NCBI GenBank assembly: GCA_001574975.1
Contig: KQ965804.1
Location: 1 to 64,000, forward strand
Direction: 5' to 3'
Origin: Gonapodya prolifera JEL478
Taxonomy: Eukaryota; Monoblepharomycota; Monoblepharidomycetes; Monoblepharidales; Gonapodyaceae
Length of the DNA stretch: 64,000 nucleotides
The notes beneath the pieces are model-generated. The model was not told where the DNA came from. It did no database searches and saw only the letters and a program-made list of their open reading frames with translations. Below are positions 10,552 to 21,600 of the stretch, piece by piece (position 1 is the first letter of the stretch; every line of letters starts with the position of its first letter). A program made the translations under genes and the position numbers.

Positions 10552-12027
10552 ATGACAGACATCAAAACGCATCCACGGAACCTGGTCGGCTACGGATCGA
10601 ATCCGCCAGACCCAAAGTGGCCGGGGGGCGCAAAGGTTGCAATCTCGTTTGTGCTCAACTACGAGGAGGTCGGTGTTTGCCCCGTCAGCGGTGACAGGAT
10701 TACACGTTTCAATCGACATTCCACAAATTCCACATTGAAATCCAACGACAACAGGGCGGGGAAAACACAGTTGTCAACGGTGACAAGGGAAGCGAGGTGT
10801 TCTTGAATGAGGTGTGTGGAGATGTGTCGGAAGCCGTCATTGCAACCACGAATCGTGAATACTTTCGGCTATCTAGACTCCAGGTGGCGCTTCTCGTGTG
10901 GGAACGCGGGATCCAAGTACGTTCACATAAAGAATTCCTCAGCTCGTGATCCTGCTGATGTTCCTTTTCAGACATGGAGACGCAATACGAATACGGCTCC
11001 CGTGCCGGCGTGTGGCGCGTCGCGAACATTTTCGCCAAAAGAAACTTTAAATTCACCGTTTACGCTGTTGGGTAAGTGTCGTATGTTTACGTTTGCCCAA
11101 GTACTCTCTCCAACCCCGCCGTTCGATCCCTTCCAGTCGAGCAGTCGAGCTCAACCCAACCGTGATCACCGCTCTCCACAATGCAGGCCACGACATTGCC
11201 TCCCACAATCACCGCTGGATCGACTACGCGGCCGTCCCGCCTGCTGAAATGCGAGCGCACGTCAAGGCGTGCGTCGAGGCCATCAAATCGGCAACGGGAC
11301 AGAATCCCAAGGGCTGGTACACGGGAAGAATCGGACCGGACTCGAGACGGGAGGTGGTGAAAGCGCTCAAGGAAATGGGGATCAAACTCGAGTGGGAAAG
11401 CGACACGTACAACGACGATCTTCCGTATTGGAGGTTGGTGTCAGCGAGTTGTCTTTTTCGAGTGATATCTCTCGTGCTAAACACGGAATTGCGCCTTGAT
11501 TGTGGCAGCTGGGACTTTGAAGACATCACTGGGGAGCCTTTACTGATATTACCGTACACACTCGACGCCAACGACATGAAATTCTGCGTGGTATGTGATA
11601 CCGGTGCCCTAAAAATCATCTATCGCACAACTCTCCCCGAACCCAACCCCTTCTCTCTCGATTACCAAGCCTCCCGGTTTCAGCAGCCCGGACGGCTTCG
11701 AACAATACATCAAAGACGCCATCGACCAACTTCTCGAAGAAGGTAGCGTCCTGTCCTTTGTCCCTTTCTACACCCGCTTCGCTTCCCACATATCTCCGAC
11801 TCCCTCCACCCATCACCACAAACCCGTCGTCAGGTCGCGACGGCCACCCCAAAATGCTCTCCGTCGGTCTTCACTGCAGGCTCGCCGGTCGGCCGGGACG
11901 GGCACCAGCGCTGGGCCGCATTCTGGACTACGTCAAGTCGCTCGGTCCGGACGTGTGGGTTGCGACTCGGAGCGAAATCGCGGACCACTGGATGAAGGTC
12001 GTTCCGAAACCGACGAAGAAGGCGTGA
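10552..12027 (+). CDS. puuE: Allantoinase, PuuE type (polysaccharide-deacetylase fold)
   Basis: Hydrolyses allantoin to allantoate. It belongs to the metal-independent bacterial-type PuuE family, not the amidohydrolase DAL1 family of yeasts. Conserved blocks appear in order across about seven exons: LVGYGSNPPDPKWPGG and ISFVLNYEE; QYEYGSRAGVW; GHDIASHNHRWIDY; GWYTGRIGPDSRREVV; SDTYNDDLPYW; LILPYTLDANDMKF; FEQYIKDAIDQLLEEG; MLSVGLHCRLAGRPGR. These span the whole family from its N-terminus to near its end, so the gene looks complete. The start MTDIKTHPRN matches the family N-terminus. The joins in 10670-10990 are uncertain and use weak donor sites. The partner uraD lies upstream in divergent orientation. 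Confidence 0.92.
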
Positions 12028-12229
12028 AACCGCTGATTATCTGTAGTCGCTAAACCGTTCAATTACATTTCCTGCAAAATTGGACCTAAGGTGTTGCAGC
12101 TGTGGGCCTTGTCCGCGTCGATGTTCGGCTAAATCAGTTCGGCGGCTGAATGACGTCGGCTGGCAGGAGCTCCCTGCCTGAACCCCCTAAAAAGCTCGAA
12201 ACTCCAGGTTTTCGCAGCAGGCCGCCGCG

Positions 12230-13808
12230 ATGGCCATTCCGTCGTCTCATCTGGGGACCATACACGGCATCCCAGATGAGATCCTCCTGCATATTCTCAC
12301 GATTCTTCCGGCCGAGGTCTTACCTCGTTTTCAAGCATCATGTCAAAGACTTCGCCGCCTTTTCGTCCGGCATCCCAAGGCGTTTCAGCACGTCCATGAT
12401 GCTAGATACCTGTTTTATCGAGAACGGTTCCTTCCGGTGCCTGTGGAACTCTGGGACTTGGTGACTATGGACGTGAAAACTGACATGGGAGTGTACCCGC
12501 TTCACTATGCCTGCAGACTTGGTGACACGGGCGGCGTGATGAAACTTGTTGAGCGTGGTGCGGACGTCAACGTTGGTGACGACAGGGGTCAGGTGGGAAG
12601 ACGGATTGGTGTCAAGGGAGTGGGAGAATGGTCACCACACTTTCCTTGTAGACGCCCCTTCTCCTCATCACTTTTCACAAAGACACTGGAGACGGTGTCG
12701 TGCAAGCGATCCGAAGCCTGATTAAGGCCGGAGCCAACGTAAACGCGTCCAACTTTCGCGTGAGTTCGCTCGACTCACACCTCCGGCTTTTCGACATCAG
12801 CCAACCCCTACCTTCCGTTCGCAGGGCCACACGCCGCTACACCATGCTGCAGATCGCGGATCGTTCCGAGCGGTATCTCTTCTGCTAAAGCATGGCGCGC
12901 AGCCAGACGCCATCGACAGGGATCTTCGCACGGCGGTGCACTTCGCAAGCGCAAACGCCGAGCGCGATGGCAGCGATGCAATGTGCGCGGCGTTTCTCAT
13001 AAACGGTACAGGAGGCAAGGATGAAGACAAGATGTTGGACGATGCACATTGTCGGGACCAGTCGCAGTCAAGTGATGGTTCCCTGCCATCCTGGCCATCG
13101 CTCCCCCTCCTTCTAGCACAGAAACCTGAAGGCCAACGCAAGTTGGTTGGCATCGCCCCACGAGATGCCCGTGGGGAGACTCCGTTGCATCTGGCGTGCT
13201 CCTTCGGTAAACCAGCATCTGTTGCCTTGCTGCTCAGGTATGAACCCCTGTTTGGGTCGGATGAGGACAGAAGGGTATCCATGACATTATTGATGGGTTG
13301 TAATTTTTCTAGTCTCTGTCATCCGGCGTTCCCACTGGATCACCAAAACCAAACTCCGCTCCACGCATCTTGCCGATCGGGACACCCATCTATTGTTCGT
13401 TTGCTCTTACAAAGCATTCCATCACACGGTCAAACCACCACACACATCGATGCAGTTGATCGAAAGAACCGTACCGCACTCCATTATGCATGCTTTTTTG
13501 GGTTTGCGGAGTGTGTCTTGATTTTGATAGAAGCAGGTGCAAGCTCTCAAATCGCGGACAACGCTGGGAAGTTGCCAGAGGCGCTTTGCAAGCCCGGGCC
13601 TGCAGGTGAAAAAATTCGCGGCATTTTACGAGGAGCAAGAGGATTGGGTGTCGCTTTGGGTGTTTTGGCTCCTGTACAAGCGCTGGGGTTCAGTTTTAGG
13701 CAATCGGATGAAGAGGGGACAGGTCGGCGGAGGCGTGGGAGACGAATTGTAGGGCAGGGACATCGTTTGCCAAGTTGGTGGAAACTAAAGATTGGCAAAC
13801 GCCTTTAA
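12230..13808 (+). CDS. F-box protein with ankyrin repeats
   Basis: Likely substrate receptor of an SCF ubiquitin ligase. The N-terminus (residues about 10-60) has an F-box: GIPDEILLHILTILPAEVLP followed by RFQASCQRLRRLF. About six or seven ankyrin repeats follow: YPLHYACRLGD, TPLLLITFHKDT, GHTPLHHAADRGS, TAVHFASANAERD, ETPLHLACSFGK, QTPLHASCRSGH and TALHYACFFGF. The joins near 12589/12651, 12759/12825 and 13238/13311 fit GT/AG sites and keep the repeats in register. One low-complexity insert of about 50 residues separates the fourth and fifth repeats. The end is basic. An AATAAA lies at 13816-13821, just after the stop. The substrate cannot be named. Confidence 0.86.
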
Positions 13809-13822
13809 CATGAATAATAAAA

Positions 13823-14927
13823 CTAAGAATTTGAGGTATCTCGGTCTACACCGGAATTTCCCGGCACATTGTTTATAGCAGACGCACGCATTGCCTGCTC
13901 AATTTTGAGTTTCAAATTGTCCATTTCCGATGAAGGCACGGAAGTCCTTGCAGTTGAGTCACTTGAGGTCGCACTTTGGGCTTGTGGTGCAGACGCCAGT
14001 GCTAAGAGCAGCATGCCGTTAGAGGAGTTGGGAAGACATGACGCAACAAGACATCTAAGAACACGCACCGACTAGTGCAGCAGCTAATTGGCCACCAACC
14101 ATAGCCATAGGGTCTGCCGATCCTTGATTCTGGTTTGGAGTGTCTTGAGAGACGCCAATAGGAGGGGTAGAAGCACCGATCATCTGTTGAAAGTGCAATT
14201 GCAGATGTGGTAGAAGTGCCGCCGTCAGAGATGCAATAGGGTTCGCCGGTGGATCAGTTTGCGGTACAGTTTGAGAAGAAAGCGCTGAATTCGAACTTGG
14301 AAGTGGGGGTGGGGGCGCCAGATTAGAAGGTGGGGACGAACTCCGTCGACGTTTCCGGTTATTGGTAGAGGATTGTGCGGCAGCACTAGCAAGAGGTCGC
14401 TCTGAAATCTGCTGTGAGGATGGCTCATGGTGATGCGGTTCTCCATCGTGTCCGGAATTCGCAACGTTCGAACCGTCCCCCGGATTGAAAGGCTTGCTCC
14501 CAGGTGGCAGCTTCCCCGTAAGCTTCCATTCTTTCATCTCTTCCGCCGTCAAAAATCTTCCACCGGGCCCCCTTGGTCGCCGCATAGCATGCCTATGTCG
14601 ACTCTCATGCAGGTAGCCGCGAGGTCCTGTGGATGCAGCTTCTTGCGCAGATTTCACTTTTGCATCCCAGCGATTCCTCGCCTCACGACGGAGTAGTATG
14701 CGCCTGTACTGTTTGGGGTTTACATAAAGCGTATCTGCTTCCGGATATTGCATCTCATCCAAAGAGGTGGAAGATCCGGGGTTTGCAATTTGGTTTTGCA
14801 ATGATCGTTCGTCTGGAGGTACCGAGAAGGCGCCTTGCGGTCCAAGTGCGGCGAGCTGACCGCGACTGGTTGCATGGTGACCCATTGACATCGAGGAGTG
14901 GCCAGCTGATATTCGCTCGGACTGCAT
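13823..14927 (-). CDS. HAP2: CCAAT-binding factor subunit HAP2 (NF-YA)
   Basis: The DNA-contacting subunit of the HAP2/3/5 (NF-Y) complex, which binds CCAAT boxes in the nucleus. The core is unmistakable: the subunit-association helix ADTLYVNPKQYRRILLRRE (residues about 65-82), a linker, then the DNA-binding part GYLHESRHRHAMRRPRG and GPGGRF (residues about 104-125). The remainder is Pro/Ser/Gln-rich with a short hydrophobic helix (GGQLAAALVG) split by the single intron (about 14072 to 14005), after which the frame continues ALASAPQAQS to the stop. ATG at 14927 precedes the core in frame. It ends 14 bases from the converging F-box gene. Confidence 0.93.
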
Positions 14928-15300
14928 CGATTGAGCAGTGCCCCAGCTGCTGGAGATTCATTGTGCCTTTGAATAGCGGAAACGCAACTAAAATGATTCC
15001 GTGACTGACCGCGTGACTCCCAGCTCGATGGTTGGTTGACCAATCAATGTGGTTGCCACCTACCAGAACACACACCAACAAAACTTTCCAGTCTTTCCAT
15101 GTCAGAGGTTGCTTCTGATTACATCTATTAACAAGTCATAAATATTATAATGCAGTGTACGTGAGACAGAAAGACACAACTGTGTTATTGTGAGATGGTT
15201 ATTGAGTCCTTCGCTGTTGCAGCGGTCGCAACCGCAAGCCTTCGATTTCAAGAAATTTTAGGTGGTGTGGCAGTGCAAGGATAATGAGAAAAATAATCTC
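14928..15300. other. Intergenic: HAP2 promoter
   Basis: Some 370 bases between the HAP2 start and the stop of the next minus-strand membrane-protein gene. AT-rich near 15110-15160. No other feature recognised. Confidence 0.5.
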
Positions 15301-16457
15301 TTATTGATGCAACATAAATGAGAAAAAAAAGGGTGCGACAAATGTCAAGCTTTTCAACAACCCACCTGAACCCACGACAACGGGGTACCACAGCCCTTCG
15401 GAAACTTTAATGTCACCAAATTGTTCCTCGGTGACAACAAAAGGTGCAAATGCCATGCGCACAAGCGAGAGAATGGCACAAGGCACCAACAAGCCATACA
15501 AAGCCTGGACCCAAAACAAAAAAGAAATTTCACATTCTCACCAGTCAACACTCATTAGATGCATTTACCTTATTCAGAAGCTTCGCCTTCCCAAAAAATG
15601 CATCTGAACGCGCCGCGAAAGCGAGCTCTCCATTTGAGGAAGTGCCATCTCCCGAACCATGAGAAACCCATGAGGAGCGGGTGTGCGGATCAAGTTCCAT
15701 GCTTTTATGCGAAGAAACTGCCCCTTTTCCTCCCGTGTAGAGCCGAACAACGCCTGACACGATGACGACCATGACCCCGATCCAAACACCAAACTCAAAC
15801 AAATAATAGCCCGGCCGTCTCCAACTGGCTCGAGCTTCTGGTGCGGAGTACGGATTGATGAGGAGAACGGCGTTGGCCGCACCGTAGCCAGCCCACGTAA
15901 CCACAGTCACAATCGCAACTTGACAGAGACGGTTTTGAATGGATTCAACTTTCTCCGGGAGAGGCGCCACACTTACGGACATGAACCCAGCCAAGAAACG
16001 CTAAGAATGTACGACTCCAGCCTAAGCCATCTCTCCCGGAAAACGCCAGAACTGAGTCATCAACTTTGTGGCACCAAGCAATCGTAACCTCCGCTAATAC
16101 AGCAAGTAAGCTGGCTGTTCCTGACATCAAGAGGGCATAAAAGCTCTGGTAGAGCTGAAAAGATTGGAATTGCGGAAGCAGGCAGCGACAGACAAATGCT
16201 GCACATCGAACTTCGATCACGCGCAATTAGGCAACGCGGGTCAGTAAAACGTCACAGATGGACCCACCAGAGCAAAATATAACCTCCGCAAGCAATATCC
16301 GCAAGCCCCAGCGTGAGGGAGCGGTGTAATAACGCCAGACGAAAACGGGAATACCCGAAAAGTACAGGGCGACGGCGATCGCAGCCGCCGGAAGGGAGAA
16401 TCCTGCGACATAACTTTGAATCTGAGCAACTATATTCCCCGGGTCAGGCGAGCTCAT
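15301..16457 (-). CDS. Multi-pass membrane protein of unknown function, paralogue A
   Basis: Not recognised as a named family. About five exons encode seven or eight hydrophobic segments: FSLPAAAIAVALYFSGIPV, LRILLAEVIFCS, YALLMSGTASLLAVLAEV, VAIVTVVTWAGYGAANAVLL, FEFGVWIGVMVVIVSGVV, LYGLLVPCAILSLVRMAF and FVAPFFFSF. Between the third and fourth lies DDSVLAFSGRDGLGWSR; a Ser/His-rich loop precedes the last pair. The adjacent gene (16695-18178) has the same order and the same motifs, so the two are a tandem duplication. The layout recalls a 7TM receptor or transporter, but no ligand or catalytic residue is evident. Start at 16457 is the only ATG before the first segment. Confidence 0.7.
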
Positions 16458-16694
16458 CGAAAGGGGGGAGGAAGAGGAGGGGGACACAAGTCGAAAGGGT
16501 GAATTGTAGGCAAACTTGACCCTATCGGGGATGCCATTTGCGTCCACACAAGATTTTCTCTCTTTTCGCTTTCATTGTTGTTGTATTAAATAATGCATCT
16601 AATTATTTCAAAATTACGACTGTCGCATGTGCGTGTGTTCCAATGCAAGTCACAATTACTTGCGACACGACCACCCGAGAGAAATGGACAATGT

Positions 16695-18178
16695 TCACCG
16701 AGACTGCTCTGCCCCCCTTTCACGACCCGGGCGCATCCTAACAGCAGGTACGTCAAGAAACAGCAGTTGGTCCGGTGGTGCAAAAATTAAGAGAATCACA
16801 AGCTCTGTAGTAGCACTGAGAGTTATCGATGGGGTTTATCGTTTAGCTGCAAAGACACTTACCCAAAAGAACAACACCTAAGAACCACCGGGGTTCTAAA
16901 TGCCGCGGATCAACCATGAAGTTTTCGTCTGAGATCAAGAAGGGAGCGTAGCCGATACGGATGAGAATAAGTATCAGCACGGGAAGGAGGAGACGAAAGG
17001 CAGCCTAGATGAATAAAATGGCATAAAACAAAGTGCGGTACTCTGCAAAATCCAGAGCTCACATTCATCAATACTTTCTTCTTGGCTAAGAACGACTCAA
17101 TCCTCCATTGTCGCCCACCCGCTTCACCGCGACTCCCAACCGACAAAACCTCCGATGAGGAGCCAAATCTTCCCCCCTGTCCCAGAGCTACAGCCGGTCG
17201 AGATCGACTCAATTCACTTGTACCCCCCGAGCTTTCATCTCCGCTTCGGTAATTCAATTCCACTTCGCGCTTTGCGGGAGATTCTTTGGCAGTTCGGAAC
17301 CGCCAAATTCCAATCGTGACCATACATACTGCGCCGACAACTGAGGCAACCTCGATGAAGGTGTACTGTGGTAGCTTCCAGGCCGCTTTGAAGTCCTTTT
17401 TGATGGATGGAAGTAGCACGATGAAGGAACAGGAAGGCCCATACACCGTTATGAGGGAAAGAACGAAGATGGTGACTGATGTCAAAACACATTCAAGTTA
17501 ATTTGACGGTCGAACTCAACATGTCAACGCCACCACTTACAGGCATGATAGTATCCGCTCACAACATGGAAAAGATTGCTCCATCGGAGTGCATCGCGTC
17601 CGAGAAACGCCAGCGTCGCCTCGTCAGCTCGGTTTGCAAACATAAGCCCGGTTTCGCAAATCCCGAGGAGCAGCGCTGGAGTTCCCAACAGGATCAGACC
17701 CTCTGATATGGCGAGAGATGAAGAAAAAGGATAAATAGGTAAGAGAGATCGAGAAATAAGAGCGGCGGATCGCACTGTGTGTGGACGATAACTTTTAGAA
17801 CAGGGTGGCGTTCCGTTAAGAGACTCAAATCCAACTTCCGAAGGTCCCCATTCGTCGTCTTCCCCCATTCGTCGAAGACGAATTGATTTCGAATAAGGCA
17901 TTCAAATCCGGCCCACAAACTGCTTTCCTCGGACGCAAAGAATCGGGCTGTCGCCCTCTTTTCAATGAAATTACGTTTCGAAGAGTAAACTCACAGAAGC
18001 AAAATGCTGTCAGAGGTCCAGTTACTCGCACCAGTTCACGGTTCGTCCCGCGAAAGCATCGGAAGAGGAACCAGCCGCCAGCAACGAGATACAAGGCAGC
18101 AGAAAACGCCGCACCGGCGGGGGACAGTGTGTCGATGTATAGCGCGAGAGCCGAGGGCGGTTGAGTGGAATCGGACAT
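16695..18178 (-). CDS. Multi-pass membrane protein of unknown function, paralogue B
   Basis: Tandem paralogue of the gene at 15301-16457. Segments in order: AGAAFSAALYLVAGGWFLF, GPLTAFCFC, GLILLGTPALLLGICE, VTIFVLSLITVYGPSCSFIV, TFIEVASVVGAVCMVTIGIW and LLLPVLILILIRIGYAPFL. Shared motifs are DEATLAFLGRDALRWSN (against DDSVLAFSGRDGLGWSR in A) and RIGYAPFLISDENF (against RMAFAPFVVTEEQF). A Ser/Gly-rich loop of about 60 residues precedes the last segment. The 3' end is uncertain: reading through the GTAAGT at about 16850 stops soon after, while splicing it restores a last hydrophobic segment ending at 16695. The intron at about 17990-17703 may hide another exon. Start at 18178. Confidence 0.66.
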
Positions 18179-18621
18179 TGGAAGGGAAGGTTGTGAGGTA
18201 GAGCAGGGCAGAGGCAGTGTAGAGGCGCCGCCTGCAAGAAAACTCTCAGGGACGACACCCCCAAGTGTGGGGATCTCGGAGAGCGAGGATTGGCGAGTGT
18301 TGCAGGATCGCCGTTGAGTTGTATTGGTTCTCCAAAAGCGGCAATGAGACACAAACCGCGACCAAAGCCTGGGGTGACGCCGGTTGCCGGACCGGCCGGG
18401 ATTACACAGCAAAGAGCGGCTGAAACTTGAATCAGTACAGTAAATCTTCCTTACTATAAATCTTAAATATCAAATCAGATCTTTCAGGGGGCTTGGTAGA
18501 TGGGCTGTTCCCCTATCGTTCCATCTGTGGTCGAGTCTGCGCAACCATTCAATCTCAAGAGCTTCCTCCACCCATCAAGACAGGGCAGCAAACAGAAGAA
18601 AAGCGATCGACAAGGGCCATC
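18179..18621. other. Divergent intergenic region
   Basis: About 440 bases between paralogue B (minus) and the GHKL ATPase gene (plus). An AT-rich TATA-like stretch lies near 18440-18475. No supportable gene. Confidence 0.5.
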
Positions 18622-21600
18622 ATGTCGACTTCTTCGGCTTCCGATGCTGCTGCCTCCCTCACTGCCTTACAGACGCAACTCTTGCGTGAAGACGGAGTGG
18701 AGGAGAAGGTCGAGGTCAACCAGCGTGCATTAGTGGATAAAATTTTGGCAAGGTGAATTGCGACAGGCGAAGGAGTGACCCCGCGTTGACTTATGGTGGA
18801 CTCAGGTTGAATTGTGTATGGCAAGACGGGGACACGGCGAACGGGGCCAACAGGACTGATGACTGATCGTATGGACGCTGCGAACGACCTCGTCAGACAA
18901 AGGCGGGAGAGGAAGGGGGAAAGGAGCTTTCCTGGTTCTAATTGCACCCACGCAACACAGGTATTCGGGAGAGTATACCGTGTTCAGAGAACTTCTCCAG
19001 AACAGCAACGATGCCAATGCGACTGAAGTTGAAATCGACTTCGTCTCCACCCCTGATTCGAAACGGCGGATCTCGGACTACCGGCTGCGCCAAGCTGCTA
19101 GCCAAGTTACGCCTATTGTGCCACCGAAACCCTCGCCTGGCCCATTTCGTCGGTCTGGGCCTCTTTCTTCACGGACAGGTTTTTCATTCGCCTCTTGGCT
19201 GCTCGGAGACCGCCCTGAAATGGGAAGCAGTTCCACAAAGGTTGTCTCGACCACACCAGCTCCTCCCGTGCCAATGTCGGGAACTGTAGTCTATCGCAAC
19301 AATGGAAAGCCTTTCTCGGGGCAAGATTGGGGCCGACTTAGGAAAATTGCCGAGGGAAATCCAGATGAGCAAAAGGTGACTACGGACAGGGACGCCATCG
19401 TTCGGGCATTCTAAAGCTTCGTTTCTCCAGATTGGCTTCTTTGGGGTTGGTTTTTATTCCCTCTTCTCCATGTGTGAAGAGCCCTTGTGAGTGAATTGCA
19501 TCCCATTCAGCAATTCAACGCTTGACGACAACTGACTATGCAATTGATAATACAGTATCACTTCAGGTCGCGAGTTCATGGGGTTCTTTTGGCGAGGCGA
19601 CCAGCTCTTTACGAAGAAAGGAGAGAAGCAAGAGGAGGAGAGGATGACGACTTTTCTCCTTAATTTCCGTGATCCAGCGCCATTTCCAACCCTGTCTTCC
19701 TTTGGCCGGTTTCTCGCAACTTCTTTGGGATTTACCTCTCATCTCCGCCAAATTATTGTTCGATTCGACGAAACAATTGTACTCCGCCTGGAAAAGGCCG
19801 TTAGTCCACCAAAACCGCTGGATATCTACAACCTTGGCCATTATGCTCAGGGGGGCTTCGTCAAAGAAACTGCCGAGGGTCTTTTCAGAATGACAGGAGT
19901 TACTATCCGTACTGTACAGCTGACAGTGGAAGTAACGGATCAGGATGCAACTGCCGAAAGTGCTCACGTTTCGGACGGTAAAGCCAACGAAGGTGGCCTC
20001 GCTACACCAATGACGTCGAAGCCCTCTGCAGATCAGAACCCTAAACCGGCCACTCATAACATATTTTTCCGCCTCGCGACCGCTGGTTTTCAATCACTAC
20101 TACCGCCAAAAATGGTCAGCGAAATGGAGCGGACTACCAAGAAAAAGCCACCCAGCACAACTGAAGTCAGCGTTTTGTACTGCAACGGCGACGAATTTGA
20201 GGCTGGTAGAGGAACGGGTGCTGATTATCCCGTCGAAGGGTCCACTTTGGTGAAAGGGAGTGAAATCTTCCGAGACCTCGTTTCATTCCCCGAACAAGGT
20301 CGGGTCGTGATTGGATTTGCAACTCATCAGACTACTGGTTGCTCAATGTTGCTCAGTGGTCAATTTATTCCCACCGTGGAAAGGGAGTCCATCGACTTTG
20401 TGGACCGCGTTCTCGCAAATTACAACAACGAGCTGCTATCTGCATGTGGAGTTCTCGCCCGCATCTGCCACGACGACGACCTCGCTCAGGTTGATCGACT
20501 CTACCGGTCTATGCAGCATCTCAGTCCTTCTTTGACTGCTCCTCTGCCCCTCGAAAGTTCGAATGATGAAATGTGGAAGTATATTGTGAAAAGGGCAACG
20601 CATGCACTCCGTGCTTTCGCGTTCCTTCATCCCTCGACTCCTCATGCGCAAGTCGGACGTGCAGTTGCCAGGTCTTTCTATGCGGCAACGCCTGGTGTCG
20701 CTTTCCCCATGTTGTCCACACAAGGGGTACAGCCTCTGACGGCCATACGATTCCCAGACCCTGCCATGAAAGGTTTTGCCCGCCTTACACCCCTTATACC
20801 AGAGGCCATGATGTCCGCGGCGAAAGACGTCGTAGATGAAATTGTGAATGCAGGTATTGTCAGACAAATGGACATAACTGACATACCAGCCGAGATACAG
20901 GACAGGCTTCTCTCCACTGAGGAATGCACGTCGCTGCTGCGGTGGCTGTGCACATTTCTCAACCGCGGTGGAGAGAAGTCATGGAAGCGACAGATTTTGG
21001 GTGCAGTCACTGCTCAGGTTGAAATGGGGAGCAAGAAGGAGACAAAAGAAGTACAACAGGAGTCACATCCAACCACTGGGAAAGTTATCACAGTCAAGTT
21101 GAACGAATTTCGCTATCATCTGAATCCAAGAGTGATACCACCGGATGTTCCAGTTCCACCGAACGTGGTACCTTTTGCTCTAACGCATCAATTCAGTGTG
21201 GTCGAACTGCAGGAGCTACTCGGATGGCCTGAGCTTCCCCTCACAGAATGGGTCAACTTCGTCGTTAACAGCGTACCCGAGCTGGAATTAAACCCTCACT
21301 TCGCGGAGAAGGTGTTGGGGATTGTTGGGAGAGCGTTCGCGTCAGGAAACATGCGAAATGACTCTAAAGCGATCATTATTAGTGCACTTGAGCAAAAGAA
21401 GGTGATACCGACCCGGAAAGGAATGCGGTGAGCCCTAACACTCAATTCGACCGTTATTTCTACCTCTTATCTTCCAAATTAATGCACCAGTTACCCTCGG
21501 GAGTCATATTTCAAAAATGTCACCCTGTTTGAGGATCTTCCTGCGGTACATTTGTCAAATCCGAAGGTCGTCACTGAAACTTTCCTCAAAGAGCTTGGAG

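Noticed and set aside
10474-10806. Longer N-terminus for the allantoinase
   Set aside because: The extension would run through the shared 81-base promoter and the PuuE family begins at the MTD...NLVGYG block, so ATG 10552 is preferred.
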